Shown: positions 13,437 through 22,145, counted from the first letter of the stretch. The stretch: 34,937 bases of DNA from Acidifodinimicrobium sp049967035 (GCA_049967035.1 JBMFTM010000002.1:1-34937), one strand, 5' to 3'. Numbers and translations are program-made. Notes: generated by a model not told the origin, from the letters alone.

Positions 13437-13866
13437 GATACTCGGTGTGGGCGAGAACAGAGTCTGGATAGACCCATCGAAATACAAGGACATAAAGAGC
13501 GCATTAACAAGGGAAGACATCAGCAGCTTGATAGACAAAGGCGTTATAAAGAAAAGGAATGAAAACTTCCAATCGAGGGGCAGGAGCAGGGAGCTTAGTC
13601 TGAAAAAATCAAAGGGAAGAAGGAGAGGGATGGGCAGCAGGAAAGGGAAGGCACATGCAAGGTCAGGATTCGACTGGAGGTACAAGGTTAGGGCGCTCAG
13701 AGCCGAATTAAGATCACAGTTGGAAAAGGGCAATATCGACAAGAAAACGTTTAGGAAGCTCTATATAAAGGTGAAAGGCAATAGCTTCCACAGCGTATCG
13801 CACCTTAGAAATTATATAAGTGAAACCGTGAAGGGTAAAGGAGCAAGTTATGATGAGAAAAAATAA
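13396..13866 (+). CDS. rpl19e: Large-subunit ribosomal protein eL19
   Basis: The 156 residues match eL19: LKTQRRLASEILGVGENRVWIDPSKY at the start, IDKGVIKKRNE, then the basic SRGRSRELSLKKSKGRRRGMGSRKGKAHAR segment that threads into 23S rRNA, and a helical tail. The start cannot be moved downstream without losing the conserved LKTQRR segment, so the 41-nt overlap with eL32 is real. The 3' end overlaps uL18 by 17 nt. Confidence 0.96.
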   Translation: MVSGLKTQRRLASEILGVGENRVWIDPSKYKDIKSALTREDISSLIDKGVIKKRNENFQSRGRSRELSLKKSKGRRRGMGSRKGKAHARSGFDWRYKVRALRAELRSQLEKGNIDKKTFRKLYIKVKGNSFHSVSHLRNYISETVKGKGASYDEKK

Positions 13867-14368
13867 GACCACTAACTACCGCGCTAGGCTTGGCATGCTT
13901 AAATCTAGGCTACCGAGGCTTGTAGTAAGGAAGACAAACAGCATGATCATAGGCCAGATAGTAGAGTATGGCGAGAGCGGTGACAAAACATTGGCTGCGG
14001 TGTACAGCAAGGAATTAAGGTCGTACGGCTGGAACTTCGGCCTTAAGAACTCACCAGCTGCTTATCTCTCTGGCTTCCTGCTTGGAAAGAAATCGAGCGC
14101 AAAAGAGGCCATACTTGACAAGGGGACTAGGACACTTAAGAAGGACAGCTTCATATACTATTTCATGAAGGGGGCGAGCGATGCGGGGATAGACGTGCAC
14201 ACAAAGGAATTTGACATCACAGAGGACAGGCTATCCGGGAAGCATATAGTTGAGTACGCAAGCAAGGGAGTCACAGGCAATCAGTTTTCAGCTGTTGGAA
14301 AAACCATAAATAACATGAAAGATGAGTTTGATAATGTGCTTAAAAAGTTAAACGAATATGGAAAGTGA
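13850..14368 (+). CDS. rpl18: Large-subunit ribosomal protein uL18
   Basis: The 172-residue protein has the archaeal uL18/L5e pattern: NYRARLGMLKSRLPRLVVRKTNSMIIGQIVEY, YGWNFGLKNSPAAYLSGFLLGKK, and KGASDAGIDV. It binds 5S rRNA with uL5, encoded upstream in the same block. Adjacent ATGs at 13850 and 13853 are both possible starts. Confidence 0.96.
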   Translation: MMRKNKTTNYRARLGMLKSRLPRLVVRKTNSMIIGQIVEYGESGDKTLAAVYSKELRSYGWNFGLKNSPAAYLSGFLLGKKSSAKEAILDKGTRTLKKDSFIYYFMKGASDAGIDVHTKEFDITEDRLSGKHIVEYASKGVTGNQFSAVGKTINNMKDEFDNVLKKLNEYGK

Positions 14369-15086
14369 ACCTGAGAAGGAAATTGAAGCAGTGGAAGAGA
14401 GTAGGAAGGAAGGCTCCAAGACCTACAATTTCAGGACGGAGCTCGGTAGGAAAGTACTTTCAGGCGAGATAAAGGATATAGATGAGATATTCTCAAAGAA
14501 CCTCCCCATCCTGGAGGAAGGAATTGTAGACTATTTGATACCTGATCTAAAGACGGAATTTCTATACATAGGGCAGTCAAAGGGTAAGCTAGGCGGAGGA
14601 AAGAGAAGGATAGTCAAAAATACCCAGAAAGTCACAGCCGAAGGCAAAACCCAGCACTTCTCAGCCGTAGCTGTGGTAGGAGACGGAAGAGGACATATAG
14701 GCGTTGGCAAGGGAAGCGGACTTGAGTCTGTGATAGCAAAGGAGAAGGCAGCAAAGAAAGCCAAATTGAACATGATTAAGATAAAGTTCGGCTGCGGGAG
14801 CTGGGAGTGTACATGTCATGGAACGCACTCCATACCCTTCAAAGTTAGGGGGAAGAGCGGCTCAGTGAGGGTAGAGCTGATCCCGGCGCCAAAGGGGATA
14901 GGCCTGTGCGTTGCGGATGACATCAAGATAATAATGAGGCTGGCTGGAGTAAAGGATGTATGGTCAAAGGTAGAGGGTAAAGCGGGTACAAGGATAAACC
15001 TAGGCTACGCTGTCTTTGATGCGCTTCATTCACTCAGCCTTTTCAGGTACAGCAAGAGCGTTGCAGAGAATTTAGGTGTGAAGTGA
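14358..15086 (+). CDS. rps5: Small-subunit ribosomal protein uS5
   Basis: The 242-residue protein contains the S5 double-stranded RNA-binding fold (HFSAVAVVGDGRGHIGVGKG near 98-117) and the C-terminal domain with ELIPAPKGIGLCVADDIKIIMRLAGVKDVWSKVEGKAGTRINL. Archaeal insertion CGSWECTCHGTHSIPFKV is present. An acidic N-terminal extension of about 20 residues precedes YNFRTELGRKVLSGEI. It is important for mRNA entry and decoding accuracy. It overlaps uL18 by 11 nt. Confidence 0.97.
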   Translation: MESEPEKEIEAVEESRKEGSKTYNFRTELGRKVLSGEIKDIDEIFSKNLPILEEGIVDYLIPDLKTEFLYIGQSKGKLGGGKRRIVKNTQKVTAEGKTQHFSAVAVVGDGRGHIGVGKGSGLESVIAKEKAAKKAKLNMIKIKFGCGSWECTCHGTHSIPFKVRGKSGSVRVELIPAPKGIGLCVADDIKIIMRLAGVKDVWSKVEGKAGTRINLGYAVFDALHSLSLFRYSKSVAENLGVK

Positions 15087-15089
15087 GAT

Positions 15090-15524
15090 ATGGAAAAGAT
15101 TTGCGCGGTAAGGATAAGATCGATCATAAGAGCTAACGCAAGCATCAGGCGCGCCATAGTTGCCTTGAATCTAAAGAAGCAGAACAATGCCGTCATACTC
15201 GACAAGAACCCCGCAATGATGGGGCTGCTCCGTCAAGCAGAGGGGGTCATTACGTACGGCGAATTGGACAAAGATACGGCGGCTAAATTGATAGGCAAGG
15301 CTTTGAAGAGAGAAGGCAAAAAGGTCGATGATTTGAATGCATTCATAGATTCATTTTTTGATGGAAAATCAAAGCTCCAGGACATTGGGTTGAAGAACGT
15401 TTTTAGGCTGCACCCGCCCAGGGGAGGCTTTGGCAGGAAAGGCAAGGACGTGCCCTTTCAAGTCGGAGGGAGCATAGGCTATAGAAAGGAGAAAATAAAC
15501 GATTTATTGAACAGGATGATGTAG
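15090..15524 (+). CDS. rpl30: Large-subunit ribosomal protein uL30
   Basis: The 144-residue protein is the archaeal/eukaryotic uL30: CAVRIRSIIRANASIRRAIVALNLKKQNNAVIL, then an archaeal extension with GVITYGELD and the basic FRLHPPRGGFGRKGKDVPFQVGGSIGYRKEKIN near the C-terminus. The order uS5-uL30-uL15 is the standard spc-operon order. Confidence 0.95.
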   Translation: MEKICAVRIRSIIRANASIRRAIVALNLKKQNNAVILDKNPAMMGLLRQAEGVITYGELDKDTAAKLIGKALKREGKKVDDLNAFIDSFFDGKSKLQDIGLKNVFRLHPPRGGFGRKGKDVPFQVGGSIGYRKEKINDLLNRMM

Positions 15525-15531
15525 GTATAAT

Positions 15532-15933
15532 ATGAAGAGCAGGAAATTAAGAGGCAGTTCGACAGCAGGCAGAGGCTCAGGCAAGAGATCAAGGAGCGGA
15601 GCCGGCCTCAGAGGCGGAAGAGGAAGGGCTGGCGGTGGGAAGAGGGGGCAGCAGAAATTTGCATCGATAAAGTTCTACATAAAGGAGACAAAGGCAAAGA
15701 AGAAGATGCCTTTGAATCTTTCATATCTGCAGTCTCATCTTGATAAGCTGAAGGAAGCAGGGATAATCGAAGAGAAAGAAGGAAAGCTGGCGGTCGATTT
15801 GAGTAAGAGTGGAGTGTACACAAAAGTCTGTGGAAAATTCAAAGGCCAGGGACCGAAGCTTTCCGTTCACGGGAAGGTATCAGAGCGGGCAAAGGAAAGC
15901 ATACTTCAAAATGGCGGAGAAGTAAGCGAGTAG
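15532..15933 (+). CDS. rpl15: Large-subunit ribosomal protein uL15
   Basis: The 133-residue protein has the glycine/arginine-rich uL15 N-terminus (KLRGSSTAGRGSGKRSRSGAGLRGGRGRAGGGKRG) and a C-terminal globular part with GVYTKVCGKFKGQGPKLSVHGKVSERAKESI. It binds 23S rRNA centrally during assembly. It lies three nucleotides upstream of secY. Confidence 0.95.
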   Translation: MKSRKLRGSSTAGRGSGKRSRSGAGLRGGRGRAGGGKRGQQKFASIKFYIKETKAKKKMPLNLSYLQSHLDKLKEAGIIEEKEGKLAVDLSKSGVYTKVCGKFKGQGPKLSVHGKVSERAKESILQNGGEVSE

Positions 15934-15936
15934 GAT

Positions 15937-17334
15937 ATGAATGAGAAGTTGAAGAATTTCTTATCGAATCTGCCTTCAATACCAGTGCCAGAAGTAAAAT
16001 TGACGCTCAAGACAAAGCTTTTTTGGACGTTGGTGATGCTCCTGCTTTTCATAGTGATGTCATTCACCCCGCTTTTTGGAGTGAGCAAGACCTACAGCCT
16101 GAATTTTGAAATTCTTCAGGTCCTTCTTGCATCGCATTTCGGTTCATTGCTTTCTCTTGGTATAGGCCCGATAGTCAGTGCGAGCATAATCATACAGATG
16201 CTTCAAGGTACTGATATAATACATATAGACACAAGCACAAGGGAGGGGAGAGTCATATTCCAAGGCATACAGAAGATCTCAGCGATAGCATTTGTGATAA
16301 TAGAGAATGCAGTCTATGTTTTCAGCGGCGCGATAGCCCCTGCTGGCCCAGGGTGGTTTTACCCCACCATTATGCTTATACAGCTGATAGCCGCCGGGAT
16401 AGTTCTTATATTCATGGATGAAATCACTAGCAAGTGGGGTATCGGTTCGGGCATAAGCCTCTTCATACTTGCTGGGATATCCCTACAGCTAATAAACACC
16501 ACCTTCAACCCGTTCATATCGCCGGCCGGGGCAATACCTTCTATAATAAGCTCTTTGATGTCCGGAGTTCCTCTTGATGCGCTGTTCCCAGTCATAGCCA
16601 TAATATCGACGGTAGCATTGTTCGCAGTGTCAATATGGCTTCAGGGCGTAAAAGTTGAGCTTCCACTCGCATTTGGAAGGCTCAGAGGCTACGCGATAAG
16701 GTGGCCCGTTGCGCTGTTCTACACGAGCATAATCCCAATAGTGTTGGTCGTTTCCCTTGTCGCAGGTGTGCAGTTTTTTGGTCTGGAGCTCTATCATCTA
16801 GGCATACCAATACTTGGAAAGTTCACGACTGAATCCACGATATTTGGAGTACAGCAGGTCCCAGTGAGTGGGATAGCGGCGTTTTTGTCCCCACCCAACA
16901 TCCAGCAGCTTTACATAAGTGCGACAACCACCGGAATAACAGCACTGCAGATCGAGTCCATGGTGATCTATACGCTTGTGTTGATGATAGGTGCAGCGAT
17001 CTTTTCCTACCTTTGGATATTCCTTGGCAGCCAAGATCCAAAATCAGTCGCATCGCAGCTGATATCCTCTGGCCTTTCTATGCCTGGATTTAGAAGGGAT
17101 GAGAGGGTCTTAACTGACATATTGAAGCGTTACATAATACCGCTTTCTTTGCTTGGGGGCGCAATAACAGGCATAATCGCAGCCCTTGCAACGTTCCTTG
17201 ACACCTTGACAGCAGGGATAGGAATACTACTTATAGTGATGATTGTATATCAATTCTATACGTCTCTTATGAATGAAAATGCCCAGGAGTTCAAGCCTAT
17301 AAAGGAGAAGCTGACTGGGGAGACGATGGAGTGA
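15937..17334 (+). CDS. secY: Protein translocase subunit SecY
   Basis: The 465-residue protein has about ten membrane spans and SecY family features: an N-terminal amphipathic segment with PVPEVKLTLKTKLFWT, the plug/TM2 region with SLGIGPIVSASIIIQMLQG, GIGSGISLFILAGI in TM4-5, and YAIRWPVALFYTSIIPIVL. Archaeal-type cytoplasmic loop SQLISSGLSMPGFRRDERVL lies before the last spans. It forms the protein-conducting channel with SecE and SecG, which are not in the window. No adk gene follows, unlike the gene order in many euryarchaea. Confidence 0.97.
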   Translation: MNEKLKNFLSNLPSIPVPEVKLTLKTKLFWTLVMLLLFIVMSFTPLFGVSKTYSLNFEILQVLLASHFGSLLSLGIGPIVSASIIIQMLQGTDIIHIDTSTREGRVIFQGIQKISAIAFVIIENAVYVFSGAIAPAGPGWFYPTIMLIQLIAAGIVLIFMDEITSKWGIGSGISLFILAGISLQLINTTFNPFISPAGAIPSIISSLMSGVPLDALFPVIAIISTVALFAVSIWLQGVKVELPLAFGRLRGYAIRWPVALFYTSIIPIVLVVSLVAGVQFFGLELYHLGIPILGKFTTESTIFGVQQVPVSGIAAFLSPPNIQQLYISATTTGITALQIESMVIYTLVLMIGAAIFSYLWIFLGSQDPKSVASQLISSGLSMPGFRRDERVLTDILKRYIIPLSLLGGAITGIIAALATFLDTLTAGIGILLIVMIVYQFYTSLMNENAQEFKPIKEKLTGETME

Positions 17335-17339
17335 TTTGA

Positions 17340-18056
17340 ATGCTACTGGAAGCTTGGATAGTCATAATAACGGGGATACTTGTAGGCGCAGCCGGGCAGC
17401 TATCCTATCTCTTTTTGGTCGACCAAAACTTAATCCGAGACCTTAAGATAAAGATAAAGGAGCTTCAGACACAGCTGAGAGGCAAGAACAGAACAGATCC
17501 TGATTTCATGGAGCTCCAATCCCAGCTATTGAAGCACAACGCTACCATGATGAAGCACACTATGAAGCCAACCTATGTCACGTTTATCCCTTTTCTGATA
17601 ATCTTCTTTGTATTGGATTTCTATCTTTCAACTGTGCCGATTGCGATCGGACAGCCATTGCCCCTCTCGATATCAGGCACATTCAATGGTTCACTTTCTT
17701 CGGTTAATAAATGCCTAAGTTTGAATGGGGGATATAACACAACCCTGAAGGTAGTCAAGTCGCTGGACTTTAATTCCACAGTCAATTCAAATGACTGCAC
17801 TGCTCTCCTCTCTGCTTCAAATAAGACCTACAATGTATCTTTAACGGGACTGATAGGATCCAACACTCCCAAATCATACACATTGGGCCCAGCAAAGCTC
17901 ACTTTCACTCCAAACACACTTGTTATTTTCTACCTGCCTTTCTCGATACCGTTTTTAGGCAACCAGCTGAATTGGTTTTGGACCTATTTCATTCTGTCTT
18001 TGGTTACCTCAGTGGTTTTGAGGCAGATACTTGTCCGTTATAAGCTAATCTACTGA
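17340..18056 (+). CDS. EMC3/TMCO1-family (DUF106) membrane insertase-like protein
   Basis: The 238 residues follow the archaeal DUF106 (PF01956) plan of the YidC/Oxa1/Get1 superfamily. A first span lies at about 5-26, then a cytoplasmic coiled coil (31-72), a second span (78-96), and a last span (about 211-229) preceded by FYLPFSIPFLGNQLNWFW. Such proteins assist membrane insertion; secY lies five nucleotides upstream. Between spans two and three is an unusually long outward-facing segment (about 103-190) rich in Asn, Ser and Thr, with five N-x-S/T sequons (116, 133, 145, 161, 165) and two Cys (125, 153). Its 3' end overlaps the convergent transporter gene by 12 nt. Confidence 0.85.
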   Translation: MLLEAWIVIITGILVGAAGQLSYLFLVDQNLIRDLKIKIKELQTQLRGKNRTDPDFMELQSQLLKHNATMMKHTMKPTYVTFIPFLIIFFVLDFYLSTVPIAIGQPLPLSISGTFNGSLSSVNKCLSLNGGYNTTLKVVKSLDFNSTVNSNDCTALLSASNKTYNVSLTGLIGSNTPKSYTLGPAKLTFTPNTLVIFYLPFSIPFLGNQLNWFWTYFILSLVTSVVLRQILVRYKLIY

Positions 18057-19301
18057 GGTCATGCTAGCTGGGCTATAAGATCTCCTGATGTTCCTGAACG
18101 CGATGAATGATCCGAGCATTATGATTATAGCTATAGAGAACGTTAAGTAATAGTTGAACACCTGTGAAAGCACACCAGAGAAAAATGAGCTCACAACCGT
18201 GGACAGAGAAAGTATTGAGAACCAAATTCCTATGTAATGGCCCCTGCTCAGTTTGTTTATTTGATTGTACATCATTACAGACGAAGCCACATTAAACATC
18301 GCATATGCTATGCCGCTGAACAGGTAGGCGACCACATTCGTGTAGAAGAAAAGGAAAGACGTGAATATGAATGGGACAAAGGCAAGGAAGTAAGACGCAC
18401 CTCTTAGAAGGGTCGACACCTCATAGTAAGCTGCCAAATTGAATCTCCTTGTGAAGTACATAAACAGGGTATAGACTACAAGCTGCCCGATGTAATTTGC
18501 TATGTTGATCACAAATATCCCAGCAAAATCCACCCCTCTATCGTTTAGAAATGGTATGTATGATGTGTTGAAAAGAGCAAGCCCTGCATCGAACAAGGCC
18601 ATGGTCAGGAGTAGAAGGTACACTCTCCTCACGCTTTTTATCTTTATAGCGCTTCTAATCCTCTCTATCAATGCGTATCCTGTAAGTATGTGAGGCGTCG
18701 TGCTCAGCGCATTCAGAAGCGAAAAGCTCTTTTTTATAGCCGCTGCCTGTTTGATTCTGTGGGTCTTATCTTTCTCTATCAGCTTAAGTGCGAGTATCAA
18801 TGCGATGACGTTCAGAATCAGAAGCATTATCAAATATTCAGATATGTTTTGCCTGTCCAGCAATATGCCTGGCACTAGCGCGATGAAACCACCGAGGATG
18901 GAGAGCACACTGTACTCGCTGAAGTATCTTGGAAGCGACTGGCTCCGGTTTCTCTTCATTATTAGGATATTTATTGCAGGCGACGCGGCCGTTGCTATGA
19001 ATGAATACACGCCATACGATGCTTCTATGCTCGGTATGAAGGCCACGAAGTAAAGTATCAAAAGTATCGGTATAGTTCCTACTATGGACACAACGATTAT
19101 CAGTTTGTTTCTCTTGATCCTGTCTGTGAAGTCCCCCCAGAATAAGGATGCGGGTATGCCCACTAAGTTGAAGATAGTCAGTGCCACGCCCACATCGAAT
19201 ACGTCCCCTTTCAAAGCCAATATGTAGAGCGGGATCAGCACAGCCAGCCCGTTTGAAATTGCCGATATAGGCAATATTGTGTAAAGCCAATTCCTTTTCA
19301 T
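18045..19301 (-). CDS. Major facilitator superfamily transporter
   Basis: The 418-residue protein has about twelve membrane spans with a central cytoplasmic loop rich in Lys (around 183-225). Between spans two and three is the MFS motif A variant GDFTDRIKRNKL (about 56-67), whose acidic residue and basic end fit the consensus GxLADRxGRR. The protein may be a drug or metabolite exporter; nothing identifies the substrate. No transcription factor or enzyme gene accompanies it. Confidence 0.85.
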   Translation of the reverse strand: MKRNWLYTILPISAISNGLAVLIPLYILALKGDVFDVGVALTIFNLVGIPASLFWGDFTDRIKRNKLIIVVSIVGTIPILLILYFVAFIPSIEASYGVYSFIATAASPAINILIMKRNRSQSLPRYFSEYSVLSILGGFIALVPGILLDRQNISEYLIMLLILNVIALILALKLIEKDKTHRIKQAAAIKKSFSLLNALSTTPHILTGYALIERIRSAIKIKSVRRVYLLLLTMALFDAGLALFNTSYIPFLNDRGVDFAGIFVINIANYIGQLVVYTLFMYFTRRFNLAAYYEVSTLLRGASYFLAFVPFIFTSFLFFYTNVVAYLFSGIAYAMFNVASSVMMYNQINKLSRGHYIGIWFSILSLSTVVSSFFSGVLSQVFNYYLTFSIAIIIMLGSFIAFRNIRRSYSPASMTSVD

Positions 19302-19404
19302 TTGAACTCTAATGTAACTGCCTTTTTTATTCTTTTTGAATCTGATTTTTCAGGTTGTCCTTGCCGATTTTAGATTATAATATATCTGCTGTTTAGATAA
19401 CGAT

Positions 19405-19854
19405 ATGTATCTGGACATAAAGTACGAGAAGAGCAAAGTACCATGGAAGGACTTCGAGAATAAGGTTGCTGATATCTTCGAATCATTTAATTACAAAGTC
19501 CTTAGGAACATCAACTTCAAGACCGGCAGGAGGTACCAGATAGACTTGATAGCTTTTGACAAAAGCAGAGTATTCTGTGTCGACTGCAAATTCCACAAGT
19601 ATATCTCCCCCTCGATAGAGAACTATTTCACCTTAAAGCAAATCGAGAGGATGAGAGAATACCTCAGGATAGACATCAAAAACTTTGTAGGCAAGAGGAT
19701 ATTCTTCCTTCTGGTCACCAGGTATGCCAATGGGCAGTCAATATCAAACTTTCCAGGTGGCAGAATCCTCTCGGTTAGCGAAGGAAGCCTCAATGACCTT
19801 CTAAACAGGATAGAGCTGTATGAGGAGAATCTTCTCTCATTCAAATTCTACTAG
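19405..19854 (+). CDS. PD-(D/E)XK superfamily nuclease, restriction-endonuclease-like
   Basis: In 149 residues it shows a complete PD-(D/E)XK core: WKDFENKVADIFESFNYKVLRN (13-34, with Glu18), GRRYQIDLIAFDKSRVFCVDCKFHK (41-65) giving Asp47 and the Asp60-x-Lys62 pair, and a helix-rich C-terminal half. The order resembles Mrr/RecB-like DNases and archaeal Hjc-like proteins. There is no neighbouring methyltransferase or specificity subunit, so it is not an evident restriction system; a repair or RNA/DNA-processing role is as likely. A TTATAATATAT box lies about 26 nt before the ATG, indicating a leaderless mRNA. Confidence 0.8.
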   Translation: MYLDIKYEKSKVPWKDFENKVADIFESFNYKVLRNINFKTGRRYQIDLIAFDKSRVFCVDCKFHKYISPSIENYFTLKQIERMREYLRIDIKNFVGKRIFFLLVTRYANGQSISNFPGGRILSVSEGSLNDLLNRIELYEENLLSFKFY

Positions 19855-19890
19855 AATTATTTAGTCTTTCGTGGCCGGCTTTTGAAAGGA

Positions 19891-20631
19891 TCATTCGGTT
19901 CTATTGGCCAGTATGAACTGCAAAGTGGCCCCGTCTTTGATTGTGTACTCCAACTTTATAGGATAGTTGTTTGAGAAGGACATCTTCATCTCCCTGTCCG
20001 GGTCGAATATATTAATCATCTTCTGGAGGTAATCAACAGAGTACTTCGCCTTAGTGAGCCCTTCACTCTTGATGTTGAAAATCTCTTTATTTGAATTCAT
20101 AGAAAACGACTGAAGGAACTCCTTGTCAACGTTCTTTGCGCTCATGCTGAATTTATCCTCGTCTATCACGAAATACATTGAATCGTCCACTGTAGAAGCC
20201 ATCTTCACACCGTTTTTTACTATTGAGCTGAGCAGTGTGATCTCTGCGGTCATCTTTAGCTGTGGGACCTTCTGTGCGGTGTAGTCTTCATCTATCAGCG
20301 GCACGGTAAACTCTATCTCATTTCTGTCCTTGATTATTATCTGCATCCTGCCCTTCAGGTCTTTAAGCACTACTTTGCTTCCCTCCTTTGCGAATCGAAG
20401 TATTGAGTTTAAGTCATAAAGCGATACAGAAAGCTTCACGCTCTTGTCAACATCGTAAGAAGAGAAGGTTTCCTTTTTTGCGTTGAATATGACCATCGCT
20501 ATGTTTGGCGGGTCCATCGCCTTTATTTCAAGCCCCTCTGGCAAGAAGTCCAATGAGACATCCGACATGAGGCTGCCGACGGCCGACATGACATCCCTGA
20601 ACATGCCTACGTCACTTATCTCAACTTCCAT
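19891..20631 (-). CDS. pcn: DNA polymerase sliding clamp (PCNA)
   Basis: The 246-residue protein is a full-length PCNA of two similar halves. LSVSLYDLNSILRFAKEGSKVVL fits the region before the inter-domain linker, and DYTAQKVPQLKMTAEITL leads into the second half. The C-terminal strand DGATLQFILANRTE corresponds to the usual LxFxLAPRxE end. It encircles DNA and tethers polymerases, FEN1, ligase and others. It is the last gene of a three-gene operon: its start overlaps the OB-fold gene by 11 nt, and that gene overlaps the membrane-protein gene by 8 nt. Confidence 0.96.
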   Translation of the reverse strand: MEVEISDVGMFRDVMSAVGSLMSDVSLDFLPEGLEIKAMDPPNIAMVIFNAKKETFSSYDVDKSVKLSVSLYDLNSILRFAKEGSKVVLKDLKGRMQIIIKDRNEIEFTVPLIDEDYTAQKVPQLKMTAEITLLSSIVKNGVKMASTVDDSMYFVIDEDKFSMSAKNVDKEFLQSFSMNSNKEIFNIKSEGLTKAKYSVDYLQKMINIFDPDREMKMSFSNNYPIKLEYTIKDGATLQFILANRTE

Positions 20632-20968
20632 GTTCTAATAATTCTCGCCTTATCTTTAAATACTTATTGAAATTATTTAGGTCATTTTCATTTATTTTTT
20701 GGATATCATCAATCCTAAGCTCAACGCTTCCATCGCTCTTAACCGCCTTTCCTGTTATAAGAACAAGGTCTGAAACGCTTGGTTTCTCCTTCATGTCCGG
20801 GGATGGCATGCACACTAACTTGCTGCCCTTTTCTCCCTCGATTATGAATATCCCTATATCGTCCACGTTGACTATCTTTCCCGTGGTTCTGACCCTTGCC
20901 TCTCCAATTGAGCTTATCTCATCGATCCTACAGTCCACTATCGTTCCAAACTTTTCCATGTCATCCAT
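20621..20968 (-). CDS. OB-fold nucleic-acid-binding protein
   Basis: The 115 residues have the strand pattern of an OB-fold: ARVRTTGKIVNVDDIGIFIIEGEKGSKLVC (about 24-53) as strands 1-3, then SDLVLITGKAVKSDGSVELRIDDIQKI (about 66-92), and a helical Asn/Lys-rich tail. Such single OB domains occur in RPA-like or RMI2-like proteins; which of them applies is not decided. It is translationally coupled to PCNA, which suggests a role at replication forks or in repair, but that is an inference from context only. Confidence 0.72.
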   Translation of the reverse strand: MDDMEKFGTIVDCRIDEISSIGEARVRTTGKIVNVDDIGIFIIEGEKGSKLVCMPSPDMKEKPSVSDLVLITGKAVKSDGSVELRIDDIQKINENDLNNFNKYLKIRRELLEHGS

Positions 20969-21395
20969 CCACCGTGACTTTGACCGGGAGGTTCACGTCT
21001 CTCACGCAGCTGCCGTACCTAGCTGATATCTCTAGATTCAGCTGGTAGACCCCGGCCGCTTGAGGACTTACCAAATACTGAAAGTAAGCTTCCTTGCCAG
21101 GAAGCACCGTGAATGGCGGTGGCGATTTCACCGCTATCCCAGTGCTGTTCCTTGTTTCCACGTACAAGCTGACGTTCTCAGGCAGATCTGCGGTGTTTTT
21201 GATATAAACCACCTCAAAGTTGCTTTCATTTGAGATGTTCATGCTGAAGTCATTGACTTGCCCGTAGTAGCTGAAAGTCAAATTGCTGCAGTTGAGAGGC
21301 TGGTAACCACTGAAGTTTTCGAAGGCGTAGAACACTAGGTACAATGCGACAATTATTACAGCCACAATAATTCCCTCTCTCAAAATTAGGTTCAT
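20961..21395 (-). CDS. Membrane-anchored Ig-like domain protein
   Basis: The 144-residue protein has an N-terminal membrane anchor (about 8-25, IIVAVIIVALYLVFYAF) and an outward beta-sandwich of the CARDB/Ig type: FEVVYIKNTADLPENVSLYVE, then FTVLPGKEAYFQYLVSPQAAGVYQLNLEI. Cys36 and Cys130 could form a disulfide bridging the ends of the domain. Sequons at 27, 35, 38, 53, 56, 74 and 83 are consistent with N-glycosylation outside the cell. It leads the PCNA operon, with a TATA-like element about 26 nt upstream. The functional link to replication proteins is unknown. Confidence 0.7.
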   Translation of the reverse strand: MNLILREGIIVAVIIVALYLVFYAFENFSGYQPLNCSNLTFSYYGQVNDFSMNISNESNFEVVYIKNTADLPENVSLYVETRNSTGIAVKSPPPFTVLPGKEAYFQYLVSPQAAGVYQLNLEISARYGSCVRDVNLPVKVTVDG

Positions 21396-21464
21396 ATTCT
21401 ATTTAGAATATCTATCAAATATTTAAGTTTGATCTATATCTTAAAATTGATGAGATAATATAAT

Positions 21465-22145
21465 ATGGAATTAGGCGTTCTTTTCACAGGAGGCAAGGAT
21501 TCGACTTACTCATTGTACCTTGCGTCGAAGGAAAACACAGTTAGATGCTTGATAAACATAACCTCGAGCAACCCGGACTCATACATGTTCCATACAGTCG
21601 CTTCTAGTCTTGTAGAGCTTCAGTCCGAGGCTTTAGGGCTGCCTCTAATAAGAGCAAGCACAGAGGCGATAAAGGAGAAGGAACTGGATGACTTAGAATC
21701 AGCGATCAAGTCCGCAAAGGATGAGTATGGCATAGGCGGCATAGTCACAGGTGCGATAGAGAGTAAATATCAATCTGACAGAGTGAGTGCCATAGCCGGG
21801 CGGCTTGGTCTGAAAGTCATCAATCCGCTATGGCACACAGATGTGCGTCAGTACATGCATAAGCTGATAGATGATGGATTTAAGGTCGTTATAGTGTCTG
21901 TCTCTGCCGATGGGCTTACTGAAGACATGCTTGGAAAAGAGATAGACAGCGAAGTATTAGGTAAATTGGAAAAACTGAGTGAAGAGTACCATTTTCACCT
22001 AGCATTTGAGGGCGGAGAAGCAGAAACAGCGGTTTTAGATGCCCCAATATTCAAAAGGGGCATAGTATTGGACAGCTATTCCATCAAGTCTGAGGGAACG
22101 AAGAGTTTCCTAGTGATTGACAGGGCTCATTTAGTCAACAAGTAG
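21465..22145 (+). CDS. dph6: Diphthine--ammonia ligase (Dph6-like, ATP-PP-loop)
   Basis: The 226-residue protein has the PP-loop FTGGKDSTYSLYLA (7-20) and the Dph6 pattern (PF01902): MFHTVASSLVELQSEALGLPLI, YGIGGIVTGAIESKYQSDRV, GLKVINPLWHTD and the signature FEGGEAETAVLDAPIFKR near the C-terminus. It amidates diphthine, the last step of the diphthamide modification of the elongation factor 2 histidine. Dph2 and Dph5 are not in the window, so an active pathway is not shown. Its 3' end overlaps the convergent UPF0200 gene by 19 nt. Confidence 0.9.
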   Translation: MELGVLFTGGKDSTYSLYLASKENTVRCLINITSSNPDSYMFHTVASSLVELQSEALGLPLIRASTEAIKEKELDDLESAIKSAKDEYGIGGIVTGAIESKYQSDRVSAIAGRLGLKVINPLWHTDVRQYMHKLIDDGFKVVIVSVSADGLTEDMLGKEIDSEVLGKLEKLSEEYHFHLAFEGGEAETAVLDAPIFKRGIVLDSYSIKSEGTKSFLVIDRAHLVNK

